Source: Rhodothermales bacterium (GTDB lineage Bacteria; Bacteroidota; Rhodothermia; Rhodothermales; UBA10348). Taken from it: DNA of 64,000 nucleotides. Positions 49,425 to 58,966 of the stretch are shown in pieces. A model generated the notes under the pieces. The model saw only the letters and a list, made by a program, of their open reading frames with translations. It had not been told where the DNA came from and did no database searches. The stretch is from contig JAVJVN010000022.1 of assembly GCA_040221055.1 (NCBI GenBank), forward strand, positions 41,721 to 105,720, written 5' to 3'. Every line of letters starts with the position of its first letter. Position 1 is the stretch's first letter. The position numbers and the translations under genes were made by a program.

Positions 49425-50930
49425 TCAGCTCAACTGGTATTCTGGAAACTGCGAGAGGGCGACGAAATAATTCCGGACGAACGCCCAGGCGAACGGTCCC
49501 TCCGGCGACCATTCATACCACGGGGTCGGTCCCAGGAAGAGTTTCACCAGATTCATTCGCCAGGCCGGACCGTTCAACAGGTCGTCGGGCAGCGGGCTGT
49601 TCACGAGGTCGCCGGCAAAGGGGGTGTCGATTTCCGGGATGGATACGTGCTCGAGCGGCACGGCAAACATCGACTCCGCCAGGTTCAGGGCGAAGGAGAC
49701 GGCCGGATGCGTGGAGCCGGGCTCCAGGTAGGCCGGAATGAGGTCGGCCCAGTTCATGTCGACCGTATCCATATCGGCGAGGCGCGCGTCGGCGTTCCAT
49801 CGCGACGGCAGGGATTCGGTGGACAGCCACTGATGATGCCCCGGCCAACCCGCGACGTTGGGCGGGGAGAGCAGGGTCTGTCCCAGGCTGTCCACTGCCG
49901 AGACCAGGGATTCCAGTTTTTCATCCGCCACCGTTCCGGCCCTCCAGGAAATCCCCATCGTCAGGAATTCCAGAGGGCTCTTGATCCTGGCCCCGACGAA
50001 CCGCTCGTCGAAGAAGGCCGTGGACGTCAACAGGGCGCGCAGCACAGGTTTGATCTGGAAGTCCGCGGCAAGCCACTCGGCGGCCAGGGACTGGGCGGTG
50101 TCCGTCTCCGGTTCGTCGTAAATGAACTCCCGGATGAAGGTTTGGGCCAGGAACCAGGCTACGGCCTCGGGCCGATGTTCGAATATCAGATCGGCAATGT
50201 TGTCCTGGTCGAAATTGCCCGTCTGTCCCAGGAACGTCTTCTGCCCGGCATCGAACCGGTTGGTTTGCTTCCGGGATGTCCAGGTTGTTCGTACATCCAT
50301 GACCCAGCCGGTAAAGGCCCGGGCGGCGTCCACGATATCCGCCTGGGTATAGTTCGGGGACCCGTCGGCACCCAACGGACCCATGGTGAACAATTCGAGC
50401 AGTTCCCGCGCGTAGTTCTCGTTCGGAGCTCCGGACCGGTTGAAGCGGCCGTCCAGGTAGTACAACATGGAGCCGTCCTTGGCCATGCTGCGGACGAGGG
50501 CCTTGAAGTTGCCCAGACTGGACAGGGTCAGGAGCAAGAGGTATTGATGCGCAAGTGCGCCGTACCGGTACTTGCGGATGTCCGTCACGAAATGGTTGTG
50601 CCACAGCACGGTCATGCGCGACCGGAGCGTGCCCGAGAGCAGATCACGTACCCACTTCTGCCGGATTTCCTCGGCGTAGTACTCATTGTCGCGCAGGAAC
50701 GCCCGGACGTCGTCGTCCGGCGCGCCGACAGGCGGATACTGGCGCTGAAGCCAATATGGATTGGGGATCAGGGCCGTCATGACCGGCTCGGCCAGCCATT
50801 CGTCAACAACGTCCGCCGCCGTTCGTCCCGTCATGGCCCGGATACGGGCTTCATCCGAGGAAAAACAGGCGCGTCGCAGCAGATGAGCCGCTTGGGTCCG
50901 TGTCAGCGGGGATTCGAGTGGTGTCAGCAT
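49425..50930 (-). CDS. DUF1800 domain protein
   Basis: 501 residues from the ATG at 50930. The family segments AAHLLRRACFSSDEARIRAM, VLWHNHF, RSMAKDGSMLYYLDG, NENYARELLELFTMG and NVAGWPG are all visible. DUF1800 proteins are encoded with DUF1501 proteins in Planctomycetota, Bacteroidota and relatives; their role is unknown. There is no evident signal peptide, whereas the DUF1501 partner has one. Confidence 0.87.
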   Translation of the reverse strand: MLTPLESPLTRTQAAHLLRRACFSSDEARIRAMTGRTAADVVDEWLAEPVMTALIPNPYWLQRQYPPVGAPDDDVRAFLRDNEYYAEEIRQKWVRDLLSGTLRSRMTVLWHNHFVTDIRKYRYGALAHQYLLLLTLSSLGNFKALVRSMAKDGSMLYYLDGRFNRSGAPNENYARELLELFTMGPLGADGSPNYTQADIVDAARAFTGWVMDVRTTWTSRKQTNRFDAGQKTFLGQTGNFDQDNIADLIFEHRPEAVAWFLAQTFIREFIYDEPETDTAQSLAAEWLAADFQIKPVLRALLTSTAFFDERFVGARIKSPLEFLTMGISWRAGTVADEKLESLVSAVDSLGQTLLSPPNVAGWPGHHQWLSTESLPSRWNADARLADMDTVDMNWADLIPAYLEPGSTHPAVSFALNLAESMFAVPLEHVSIPEIDTPFAGDLVNSPLPDDLLNGPAWRMNLVKLFLGPTPWYEWSPEGPFAWAFVRNYFVALSQFPEYQLS

Positions 50931-51021
50931 GGACCGTGCTTGTGCTTGCAAGGACGGTCATATAAGTGCCACTTCCCGGAAAGGTCCCCGGGGCAGGCGG
51001 TTTCACCCCGGGTCTGCAGAC

Positions 51022-51723
51022 TCAGGCCAGCGTCGGCTTCAAGACCGGTTCATCCGACTCGACCACGCCGTCGCGCAGGCGGACAATCCTGCGTGCGTGC
51101 TGGGCGATGTCCTCCTCATGGGTCACCACCAGCAGGGTGTTGCCGCGCTGGTGGAGCTCCTCGAACAGGTTCATGATTTCGACGCCGGTCTTGGAGTCGA
51201 GGTTGCCGGTCGGCTCGTCCGCCAGCAGGATGGCCGGGTTGTTCACCAGTGCGCGGGCCACGGCCACGCGTTGACGCTGCCCGCCCGACAGCTCGTTGGG
51301 CTTGTGGTCCATGCGGTCGCCCAGGCCCACACTTTCGAGTGCGGCCCGCGCCATGTCCCGCCGTTCGGACCGGCCAATGCCGGAATAGATGAGCGGCAAT
51401 TCCACGTTCTGGAGGCAATTCACGCGAGGAAGCAGGTTGAACGTCTGGAAGACGAATCCGATTTCCCGGTTTCGCACGGCGGCGAGCTCATCGTCATCCA
51501 GGTCGCCGACACTCGTTCCGTTCAGCACGTAGGAACCGCTGGTCGGGGTGTCCAGGCATCCGATGATGTTCATCATGGTCGACTTGCCGGAGCCCGACGG
51601 TCCCATGATGGCCACGTACTCGTTCGGCTGGATTTCCAGCGTGGCGCCGTCCAGGGCGCGCACGATCTGGCTGCCCATCTTGTACACCTTGTGGACGTCG
51701 GTCAGCGAAATGATGGAACGCAT
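51022..51723 (-). CDS. MacB/LolD-type ABC transporter ATP-binding protein
   Basis: 233 residues from the ATG at 51723 (a TTG at 51738 overlaps the upstream stop). Walker A GPSGSGKS, the Q loop [13 protein letters not shown], signature LSGGQRQR, and Walker [14 protein letters not shown] identify the MacB/LolD/FtsE group. It energises an FtsX-type permease, but none is encoded next to it here. It lies 11 bases after the adaptor gene in the TolC-MacA-ATPase cluster. Confidence 0.95.
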   Translation of the reverse strand: MRSIISLTDVHKVYKMGSQIVRALDGATLEIQPNEYVAIMGPSGSGKSTMMNIIGCLDTPTSGSYVLNGTSVGDLDDDELAAVRNREIGFVFQTFNLLPRVNCLQNVELPLIYSGIGRSERRDMARAALESVGLGDRMDHKPNELSGGQRQRVAVARALVNNPAILLADEPTGNLDSKTGVEIMNLFEELHQRGNTLLVVTHEEDIAQHARRIVRLRDGVVESDEPVLKPTLA

Positions 51724-51734
51724 ATCAGGCCCGC

Positions 51735-53147
51735 TCAATTGGCCGCCATGTTCGGGCCACGGCGTGTGTTCGGTGAGGACTCCTCCACGAGGTCATCCGG
51801 ACCCAGCGTCCGCGAAACGGCGCTGTAGGGACCGGTAATGACTTTGTCACCGCTGGAAAGACCCGAAATGATCACGATGTGGGTATCGTCGGCAATGCCG
51901 GTTTCGACCTCGACCATCCGGGCACGCGTCCCGTCCATGACGAACACCACGCGGCGGATGTCTTCTTCCTGCATCCCGGCACGCCCAGGCATCTGGTCGC
52001 CCGACGCGTCATTCTCGGCGTTCGCCGTGCTGTCGGCCGAAGCTCCCCGTGCCTTCTCGCGCGCAATGGCCGCGAAGTCACGTACCGTCACCGCCTGGAT
52101 GGGTACGGCAATCGCACCATCCACGGTGTGCGTGAAGATGTCGACCGTGCCGCTCATCCCCGGCCGGAAATTCGGCGTTTCGGCGTTCACGTTCGTTTCG
52201 TCGTCGGCAATCGCGCCGTCCCGGGCGGACTGGTCAAACGCCGTGTTGTGGGCGGCCAGGATGCGGATCTTGACCGGGAAGTTGGTGATCTGCTCCTGCG
52301 TACCTGCACCCATCGTACGGGCGGAGTTGGCGATTTCCGTAACCACGCCCTTGAACGAGCGGTTCGGATACGCATCGATTTCAATGGAAGCGGTGTCACC
52401 GAGGGCCACGTTCACGACGTCGTTCTCGTTCACGTCCACATCCAGTTCCATCTGGTCGAGTCGCGCCACGCGCATCATTTCCGTGCCCGTCATCTGGGTC
52501 GTTCCCACGACGCGCTCGCCGAACTCGACCAGGAGCGTGGAAATCGTCCCGTCCATGGGGGCATGGATGGATGTCTTGGACAGGTTCTCCTTCATTTCCC
52601 GAAGCCGGGCCTCGGTAATCTGGACATTGAACTGGGCCGCTTCATGGTTGGCTTTGGCCGTTTCATACCGATTGACCGCTGCTTCCAGGTCGGCATCGGA
52701 GATGGCACCGGTCTTGTGGAGCTCCCGCTGGCGATTCAGGGCGCTTTCAGCCGTCAGCAGGTCGGCACGACGGGCCGATTCCGATGCCTTCGCCTGCAGC
52801 ACGGACGCTTCGGACTGCTCCACCTGGGCCTGGTAGAAATCAGGTTTGATGCGGGCCAGCAGCTGGCCACGGGAAACCTGGTCGCCTTCCTTGACGGGAA
52901 GTGCAATGATCTCACCGCTCACGTCCGGGCTGATGATGACCTCGATTTCCGGCTGGGCCTTGCCCGATGCGGTCACCGTCTGCGTGACCCGACGGATTTC
53001 GGCCTCAGCCGTTTCAACCTTGATGGTCACCTCCTTCGATCCGAACAGTCCGGTCGATTTTCCGATGACGATGACGCCCACCAGGACGACGGCAATGATG
53101 CCGACCGTAATGAGGAGCTTGCGGGTTGCGTTTTTCTGCTTGGCCAT
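51735..53147 (-). CDS. MacA-like efflux periplasmic adaptor
   Basis: 470 residues. One N-terminal membrane helix ([19 protein letters not shown]), a lipoyl domain split around a coiled-coil hairpin ([34 protein letters not shown]), then beta-barrel and membrane-proximal domains. The late insert [19 protein letters not shown] is disordered. It bridges the inner-membrane pump and TolC. It is downstream of tolC and upstream of the ATPase gene, all on one strand. Confidence 0.93.
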   Translation of the reverse strand: MAKQKNATRKLLITVGIIAVVLVGVIVIGKSTGLFGSKEVTIKVETAEAEIRRVTQTVTASGKAQPEIEVIISPDVSGEIIALPVKEGDQVSRGQLLARIKPDFYQAQVEQSEASVLQAKASESARRADLLTAESALNRQRELHKTGAISDADLEAAVNRYETAKANHEAAQFNVQITEARLREMKENLSKTSIHAPMDGTISTLLVEFGERVVGTTQMTGTEMMRVARLDQMELDVDVNENDVVNVALGDTASIEIDAYPNRSFKGVVTEIANSARTMGAGTQEQITNFPVKIRILAAHNTAFDQSARDGAIADDETNVNAETPNFRPGMSGTVDIFTHTVDGAIAVPIQAVTVRDFAAIAREKARGASADSTANAENDASGDQMPGRAGMQEEDIRRVVFVMDGTRARMVEVETGIADDTHIVIISGLSSGDKVITGPYSAVSRTLGPDDLVEESSPNTRRGPNMAAN

Positions 53148-53195
53148 TGGGGGGTGTGTCGGGTGCTTGGCTTGGGACCGGTCCGGACGCCAGAC

Positions 53196-54572
53196 TCAGT
53201 CGAAGAGGGACTGGCTCGGATCGAGGTTGCCTTGGTAGTAATTCAGGAGGCGTTCCTGGAAGTGGAACTGGAACACCGCCTGCACGCGCTGGCTGGCGGC
53301 GTTCGTGTAGGCCGACTGGGCCTGGGTGAGTTCAACCAACGTGGCATCGGACAGGTTGTAGCGCTCCTGGACCACGCGGAGGGCCTGTCCCGCGGACGTC
53401 ATCTGCTTTTCGGTGACATCCAGGCGTTTGGCGGCGGTCAGGTAGTCCTGATAGGCCTGACGGACTTCGAGGGCCACGTTCTGCTGGGCATTCTCAAGAT
53501 CCAGCTGGGCATTCGCGAACTGGACCTTGCTGCGCTCAATGTTTGTCCTGGTATTGAAGCGGTTGAAGATGGGAATATTCAGCGACAGACCAATCCGTTC
53601 GCTCCGGTTGTTCTCGAACTGTTCGCTGAAGGTGAACAATTCCCGACGGGCGGATGACCAGCTCGTGCCAATGCTTCCACTCAGGTTCAGGCTGGGCAGG
53701 TAACCTGCGCGGGCAATCCGGATGCCCTGGGCGGCCGATTCGATGTTCATTTCCTGCGAACGCAGGTCGGGACGGAGTTCGAAGGCCGTCCGCAGCATGG
53801 TTTCAGCGTTCAATGGGCGCACGACGGTGTCAATTTCGTCGACCGACGGCGTTTCAAACGCATATTCGCCGAGCGGATCCAGTTGCATGACCTGGATGAG
53901 CCGCGTCTGGGCCAGCTGATAGTTGCTCTCGGCCGTCAGCAGCTGGGCTTCGCTGTTCGCGAGGGTGGCCTGCTGCTGGTACAGGTCCGAGATCGGCCGC
54001 GTGCCAACGTTCACGAACTCCTGGATCTGGTCCAGCGAGCGCTGCTGCGCGGCCACGTCCTCCTCCCGGACCCGGATGTTCTCGCGGGCGACAATGACGT
54101 TCAGATACGACTGGATGACGTTGAAGACCACCGTCTGCTTCGTGCGCTCGAACGCGAATTCCTGGCCTTCCAACTGGGCCTCGGCGGAGCGCACACCGGC
54201 GACGTCGGCGAACCCGTTGAACAGGTTGATACCGGAACTGGCGTTGAAGCTCATTCCGTCGGTGATGGTGTTCCGCTGCTGGAAGGTGGTGTTGTCAATG
54301 AACAGACCGTAGTTCCGGCTGCCGGATGTGCTCAAATTCAGGTTCGGCAGGAAGTCGGCCTTTTCCGACGTCACGGTCAGTGCCTGTACATCCAGGTTGT
54401 TCTGGGCGCGCAGGATGCTGACGTTGTTCTCCAGGGCAATGGCCACGGCCTCATCGAAACTGATGGTCCGGGCTTGTTGCGCCTGGGCCGAGGAGGGGAG
54501 CAGGATTGCCAGTGCAATCAGGAAGGCGGACGGGAAACGGGTGACGGAACGTCGGGTCATGATGGTGGACAT
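53196..54572 (-). CDS. TolC family outer-membrane channel
   Basis: 458 residues from the ATG at 54572 (ATGs at 54590 and 54560 are also possible). A signal peptide ends in AQA-Q. Two OEP repeats follow (ISFDEAVAIALENNVSILRAQNNLDVQ and TMLRTAFELRPDLRSQEMNIESAAQG), each with the helical coils of TolC. The trimer forms the outer-membrane duct of the efflux system. It is the first gene of the cluster. Confidence 0.92.
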   Translation of the reverse strand: MSTIMTRRSVTRFPSAFLIALAILLPSSAQAQQARTISFDEAVAIALENNVSILRAQNNLDVQALTVTSEKADFLPNLNLSTSGSRNYGLFIDNTTFQQRNTITDGMSFNASSGINLFNGFADVAGVRSAEAQLEGQEFAFERTKQTVVFNVIQSYLNVIVARENIRVREEDVAAQQRSLDQIQEFVNVGTRPISDLYQQQATLANSEAQLLTAESNYQLAQTRLIQVMQLDPLGEYAFETPSVDEIDTVVRPLNAETMLRTAFELRPDLRSQEMNIESAAQGIRIARAGYLPSLNLSGSIGTSWSSARRELFTFSEQFENNRSERIGLSLNIPIFNRFNTRTNIERSKVQFANAQLDLENAQQNVALEVRQAYQDYLTAAKRLDVTEKQMTSAGQALRVVQERYNLSDATLVELTQAQSAYTNAASQRVQAVFQFHFQERLLNYYQGNLDPSQSLFD

Positions 54573-54731
54573 GGAGGTTGAACCTGTCATCGGATGGAAT
54601 TGTCGCAGATTGGACGCGCCCGGGGGTCTGTACATTCCGCTCGATCCTTACGGGGGCACAGGGGTCGGGTTGCGTGGCGGATGCTACATTGGGTGTCTTC
54701 CCGGGCTTGTTCGTCAAACATTGATATCAAG

Positions 54732-55289
54732 ATGCGTGTACTTCTGTATTTGTTGCTGTTTTTGATGGTGGGGTGTTTTCCGGCTTCGCCCGATGGGCCG
54801 GAGGGCTCGGCGACGAATGGCGCCGATGCGCGGACGATTGTGCTCGTCCGCCACGCCGAAAAGTGTGAAATGCAGGGAGATGATCCTGAATTGAGCCCGG
54901 ACGGACAGGCGAGGGCCGCCGACCTGGCGCGTGTCGTTGGGCGGCTGGGCGTGGACCGCATTTATTCGACGCCGTTCAAGCGGACCCTGGACACGGTGCG
55001 GCCGTTGGCCGACTCGCTCGGGCTGTCGATTGTGGATGCGCCGGTCGGCGCCGGCAACGTGGAGGCGCTTCGGGACATGCTCCGGGCCGATGCGTCGCAG
55101 GTCATTCTGGTATCCGGACACAGCAATACCATTCCGCACGTGGTCAACTGGTTGACGGGTTCCTCGTTCAGTGACCTGGATGAGTATGATTACGACCGGA
55201 TGTACGTGGTCCGGTTGCCGCAGGAGGGACCTGGTGAACTGCTTGAATTTCAGTACGGGGCGCCGTCGTCCCGGACGCCGGGGTGCTGA
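54732..55289 (+). CDS. histidine phosphatase superfamily lipoprotein
   Basis: 185 residues from the ATG at 54732, with a lipoprotein signal (LLLFLMVGC). The RHG motif is VLVRHAEK, followed by YSTPFKRTLDTVRPL and VSGHSNTIPHVVNWL, so the phosphohistidine and its partner are present. Such short secreted members are phosphatases of unknown substrate. A TACATTG element lies at 54685-54691. The 3' end overlaps the convergent gene by 40 bases. Confidence 0.88.
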   Translation: MRVLLYLLLFLMVGCFPASPDGPEGSATNGADARTIVLVRHAEKCEMQGDDPELSPDGQARAADLARVVGRLGVDRIYSTPFKRTLDTVRPLADSLGLSIVDAPVGAGNVEALRDMLRADASQVILVSGHSNTIPHVVNWLTGSSFSDLDEYDYDRMYVVRLPQEGPGELLEFQYGAPSSRTPGC

Positions 55290-55957
55290 TCCTGGCGGGA
55301 TGAACCGTAGCTGACGCCGTCAATCAAGGCATATACCAGTTCGCCTGTCCACGTGGTTCGCTTGGCGGACAGGTCCAGGATGGCAGGCGTCCGCCGGCTT
55401 TCGTAGCGATACAGACCCAGGCCCGGCGCAAAAAGGCTGGTGACATTCCCGCTCTCCCCGTTCTGGTTGGACCAGTAGTTTTCGTACACGCCGATGTACG
55501 GTGCCGGGAATACGGAGTCGGAAATGACGACCGAGGTCGTGCCGGTTTCCTGTTCAACGTCGGCGGCCAGGAATGGAGACTGGAACGCGCAATCCACGCG
55601 GTTCAGGGGGTTGGTACCGACGAAAAAGGGGTCGTTGCCGTCGGTGCGGAGCCGGCATGTGGTCCGGCGGAGGGCCACTCCGTCATCGTAGATGTCCACA
55701 TGGACCCGATAGTCGGTGAAGCCGTCCGGTGCCGGCAGGCGGTCGGAAACCGAGAACCGGAGCGCCGTCGGGGACAGTCGCTTGCCGTCTGCCTGATGAT
55801 CGACGGTGTATTCCCACACGTTTCCTTCCTGAAGGGCGAGGTAGTCGGCTGGTCGGGGCGCCGACTGCGCGCACAGGGTGCCCGCCGTGCACAGCAGCAG
55901 GACGTGCAGGATGAGCGGGCGGTGTACATGCTGGAGCATGTGAGGCAGGGGTTGCAT
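55250..55957 (-). CDS. secreted protein of unknown function
   Basis: 235 residues (an ATG at 55939 would give 229), signal peptide ending in LCA-Q. The body is beta-rich and starts YLALQEGNVWEYTVDHQADG, like other exported proteins of this phylum whose first strand reads WxYxV. There is no catalytic motif and I recognise no named family. It ends inside the convergent histidine phosphatase gene. Confidence 0.7.
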   Translation of the reverse strand: MQPLPHMLQHVHRPLILHVLLLCTAGTLCAQSAPRPADYLALQEGNVWEYTVDHQADGKRLSPTALRFSVSDRLPAPDGFTDYRVHVDIYDDGVALRRTTCRLRTDGNDPFFVGTNPLNRVDCAFQSPFLAADVEQETGTTSVVISDSVFPAPYIGVYENYWSNQNGESGNVTSLFAPGLGLYRYESRRTPAILDLSAKRTTWTGELVYALIDGVSYGSSRQDQHPGVRDDGAPY

Positions 55958-56031
55958 GCGGAGGATGGGCCTGTACGGGATGGAGGGGGGAGGGGTTACG
56001 CGTCGCTTCGCTCCGCGTTAGCCCAGGGGGG

Positions 56032-56172
56032 CTCCGCACCCACGAAAGCCCGTGCGGCTCACGTTGTTCGCCGCTGTGGGCTTTTTCGTTCGCTACTCTT
56101 TCGAGCAAGCTCGATTCGTGCGAACGAAAAAGCCCAGCACGCTTCGCGTGCCGGGCTTTCGTGGGTGCGGAG
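56032..56172 (-). repeat. nested mirror-terminator palindrome after tRNA-Ser(UGA)
   Basis: Outer arms 56032-56052 and 56152-56172 pair perfectly (21 bp); the tRNA-side arm includes the last five tRNA bases. Inner arms 56078-56093 and 56120-56135 pair perfectly (16 bp). Intervening hairpins are gcggc/gccgc (56054-56074), gcacgc-ttc-gcgtgc (56137-56151) and the apex tcgagc-aa-gctcga (56101-56114). The tRNA-proximal half is itself a terminator on the minus strand (stem agccc/gggct plus hairpin, then a U run at 56127-56131). The distal half repeats it in mirror image with another apical hairpin. Confidence 0.88.
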
Positions 56173-56254
56173 GGGGAGGGATTCGAACCCTCGATACCCG
56201 CAAAGGTATGCCGGTTTTCAAGACCGGTGCATTCAACCGCTCTGCCACCCCTCC
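56168..56254 (-). tRNA. tRNA-Ser (anticodon UGA)
   Basis: An 87-nt class II tRNA. Acceptor stem ggagggg/cccctcc, anticodon stem ccggt/accgg with loop CTTGAAA and anticodon TGA (reads UCA and relatives), long variable arm, T arm gaggg-ttcgaat-ccctc, discriminator G at 56168. CCA is not encoded. The gene shares its 3' terminal bases with the adjoining palindrome. Confidence 0.96.
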
Positions 56255-56313
56255 GATTGTGCGGCGATTGGACGGCAGAGCCGGGATCCTGTTCCGGCAG
56301 CGGGCCAAAGGAT

Positions 56314-57714
56314 CTACTTCATGAGCACCATGCTCCGCGTCACGGCATGCCCTGCCGTCTCCAGTCGGTACAGGTACATGCCGCTCGGCATGGCGGAGGC
56401 ATCCCAGGTGATGGCGTGGTCTCCTGCGGACCGGAATCCGCTGTCAAGCACATCAACCTGCCGACCGAGCAGGTCATGGACGGTGAGGCGAATTTCCTGG
56501 GACTCCTGGAGTGTGTAGCCAATCCGGGTGGACGGGTTGAACGGGTTGGGGACGTTCTGCGAAAGCACAAAGGTGACCGGCGCTTCGGGGTTCTCGACGT
56601 CGACCGAGCCTGCGTCTGACCACTCGATCCGAACGCGCGAAACCTCGTTCATGCCGCTGCCAAGATCCATGGAAAGCGTGGATTGGGCGATTTTTCGCGC
56701 ATCGGTTTGCAGGATGTATTGCTCGCTCCCGAATTCAACCCAGCCCGTGCCGTCCCAGATCTGAAGACTCATCCGGCTCGGCAATCCGTTGAGTTCGTGG
56801 CTCGTTACGTATTCGGTAAACGTACGGCCTGTCGGGACCCAGGCGGAGCCGTCCCACTCTTCCGTGATGGTCGTTTCATCAATGATGTAGAACGTATTGA
56901 CCTGATAGGATGCATTCCTGTCAATCCGGAGCTCGTTGACCCAATCCGTGCCGTCCCAGTTCTGCGAGATCAATTCGGGAAGCCGGATGGCATAGAGCAT
57001 GCCCTCCAGTTCCGAGGACTCGTCCAGCAAGCGCTCGAACTCCCGGTGCAGGTAGAACAGCGAGAGGCCCGGATAGATGGTGCGTTCGGCGTTCATCCAC
57101 GCGGTTCCATTCGGTCGCTCCGTCGTCTCGATCACGGAGTTGTCGACTTCCACATACGCGAATCGCTCCCGTGGTGTCCATTGGCCGAGCCACTGGTCCG
57201 TCTGCCCGGCCACGACCAGGTCGTTCTCGACAACGTAGGTAGTCTGCTCGACATCGACCCATCCGCCGGCACCATCCGGTGCCTGCACGAGGATCCGGGT
57301 GAACACACTGCCGGAGCCTTCATAGAGGGTCCGCTCGAAGGGACGCCAATCCGTGGCATTCCATTCGAATACGGTCTCGCTGGCCAGCGAACCGTCCAAA
57401 CCGTAGGTGAAGTCGTAGCGCATGAACGGCTGCCATTCTCCGATGACGTCCCCGACCCAGACGTCTTCGTACCGAACCGCCAGCTGGCCGGCTTGGTACT
57501 CGTTCCGGGTACGGGTCTCGTTGATCCAGTTCAGGTTGTCTTCGAAGAGGGTGATTTTTTCGGCCGATCGGAAGACGGCGGTCGTCTGCATGGCTTTCAT
57601 GAGCGGAGAAGCAGTGACAGGTGGGGTTGCCTGCCTGGCTGCGGCTGATCCTGCGCCTGCGATGAGCAGGACCAGAAGGATCACAGCCGCTGCCGTGAGT
57701 CCGTAGTTTTTCAT
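56314..57714 (-). CDS. secreted WD-type repeat protein with T9SS sorting domain
   Basis: 466 residues with a signal peptide (AAAVILLVLLIAGAGSAAA). The body consists of repeats of about 40-50 residues around the motif WDGTDWVN / WNATDWRPFERT / WDGSAWVPTGR, a tandem exported-repeat type common in this phylum. The C-terminus is a classical T9SS domain (NVPNPFNPSTRIGYTLQ ... VHDLLGRQVDVL ... GMYLYRLETAG). It should be surface-attached. The ligand is unknown. Confidence 0.82.
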   Translation of the reverse strand: MKNYGLTAAAVILLVLLIAGAGSAAARQATPPVTASPLMKAMQTTAVFRSAEKITLFEDNLNWINETRTRNEYQAGQLAVRYEDVWVGDVIGEWQPFMRYDFTYGLDGSLASETVFEWNATDWRPFERTLYEGSGSVFTRILVQAPDGAGGWVDVEQTTYVVENDLVVAGQTDQWLGQWTPRERFAYVEVDNSVIETTERPNGTAWMNAERTIYPGLSLFYLHREFERLLDESSELEGMLYAIRLPELISQNWDGTDWVNELRIDRNASYQVNTFYIIDETTITEEWDGSAWVPTGRTFTEYVTSHELNGLPSRMSLQIWDGTGWVEFGSEQYILQTDARKIAQSTLSMDLGSGMNEVSRVRIEWSDAGSVDVENPEAPVTFVLSQNVPNPFNPSTRIGYTLQESQEIRLTVHDLLGRQVDVLDSGFRSAGDHAITWDASAMPSGMYLYRLETAGHAVTRSMVLMK

Positions 57715-57823
57715 TTTTGAAGTTGGATGGTTTGATTCCGAAATCGGGATGCGATCAACGCACTCCGAATCTTACCACGACTGTCCCGCACCACGCATGG
57801 CCATTAATAGCCATTTTTGTTGT

Positions 57824-58930
57824 TCACTTCAGGAACAGGAGGGCCAGTCCTTTCCGCGTGTTGACACCCAGTTTTTCGTAGATGTTTGCGGTGTGCCGGC
57901 GGGCCGTGTGGGGACTCATGAACAGGCGTTCGGCTATACCAGCGTTTGACAATCCTTCTGCCAGCAACAACGCAACTTCTGCTTCGCGACGGGAGAGACC
58001 GAATTTGTCGCGAAGGGTGTCGGCGTCCGGCAGGGTGACCCCGACCCTTGAGACCAGGATCATGACCGAGGCATCGCCTCCGAAGGCACCTGGAGGCAGC
58101 AGCGTGCCTTTCAATTCATAGGTGGCCGACGCCGTCGTCAGTTTCCGCATGCCGGGGACATGCCCGGGCCGTCGCCCCGGAAAAACCAGGGGGTGCAGGG
58201 AGTTCGCAATGCTGCGCGCTGCGCCGATGACGGATTCATGGTCGGGATCCAACCCGCAAAGCTGAACAAAGGACGCGTTCCGGTGGATTTCCCGCCGGTC
58301 CGCACCATATACGACGACGGCATCGGACAATTCATCCAGGGACGCGCGCTGGGCATCGAATCGTATGAGGGACTCCAACCCGGCTTTCAATTGTGGCAGC
58401 AAGGTCTGCAGCAGCATCTGCGTGTGTTCGCCGAACCGGGCCTGATCCTTGCGCTTGAACAGGATCCAGACCAGGACATCACCGAACGCGACGTCGGGTG
58501 ACAATCCAACGAAATCGCGAATACCCCGCGCAGCCAACACGTCGCTGATCATGGGAGAATCATGCATCCGGTAGCCGACCCCACCGATCATTTTTGCATT
58601 GGAAGCCCAGGAAAACGACTCCATGGTCGACTTGCGACGCATCCGCTGCCACAGGTCCACGACCGGATCACTCACGAGAATCCCGTTCGGCGTGTACTCG
58701 GTGATGAAGTTCTCCACGCCCTGCGCCAGGTCCGGGTCTTCCTCGCTCAGGAAGAGTCGGTTGCCGGTCGGCAGCAAGGAGATGCTTTCATCCCCACCCA
58801 CCAGGTCGCGTACCGCTTCATTGACCTGTTTGCGCCACGTGTCGGCCGTCTCTGCCTCCAGAGGAGCGAGCATGGCCCGCGTGGCCCGCTCGTATCGCCG
58901 AATATCATCCGCCGACAGCCAGAGACTCAT
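57824..58930 (-). CDS. LuxR-type transcriptional regulator with PAS-like sensor
   Basis: 368 residues. The C-terminal HTH_LuxR domain (about 305-368; LSRREAEVALLLAEGLSNAGIAERLFMSPHTARRHTANIYEKLGVNTR) is clear. The N-terminal 230 residues look like a GAF-like ligand domain, and a PAS-like domain follows (about 215-300; VVYGADRREIHRNASFVQLCG). It is not a response regulator, because no receiver aspartate is present. It lies 36 bases after hisH on the same strand and might be read with the his genes, but nothing links it to histidine. Confidence 0.8.
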   Translation of the reverse strand: MSLWLSADDIRRYERATRAMLAPLEAETADTWRKQVNEAVRDLVGGDESISLLPTGNRLFLSEEDPDLAQGVENFITEYTPNGILVSDPVVDLWQRMRRKSTMESFSWASNAKMIGGVGYRMHDSPMISDVLAARGIRDFVGLSPDVAFGDVLVWILFKRKDQARFGEHTQMLLQTLLPQLKAGLESLIRFDAQRASLDELSDAVVVYGADRREIHRNASFVQLCGLDPDHESVIGAARSIANSLHPLVFPGRRPGHVPGMRKLTTASATYELKGTLLPPGAFGGDASVMILVSRVGVTLPDADTLRDKFGLSRREAEVALLLAEGLSNAGIAERLFMSPHTARRHTANIYEKLGVNTRKGLALLFLK

Positions 58931-58966
58931 CGATGTGGACAGGCGGGGCGCCTGTGTCGGAGTTCG

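Noticed and set aside
49416..51176. A 586-codon plus-strand frame across DUF1800
   Set aside because: Antisense to a well-conserved family, with no motif of its own.
51879..53657. A 592-codon plus-strand frame across the MacA/TolC genes
   Set aside because: Antisense shadow of two clear efflux genes.
57824..58930. LuxR-type gene as a his operon regulator
   Set aside because: Proximity to hisH is the only link; no motif or domain supports it.
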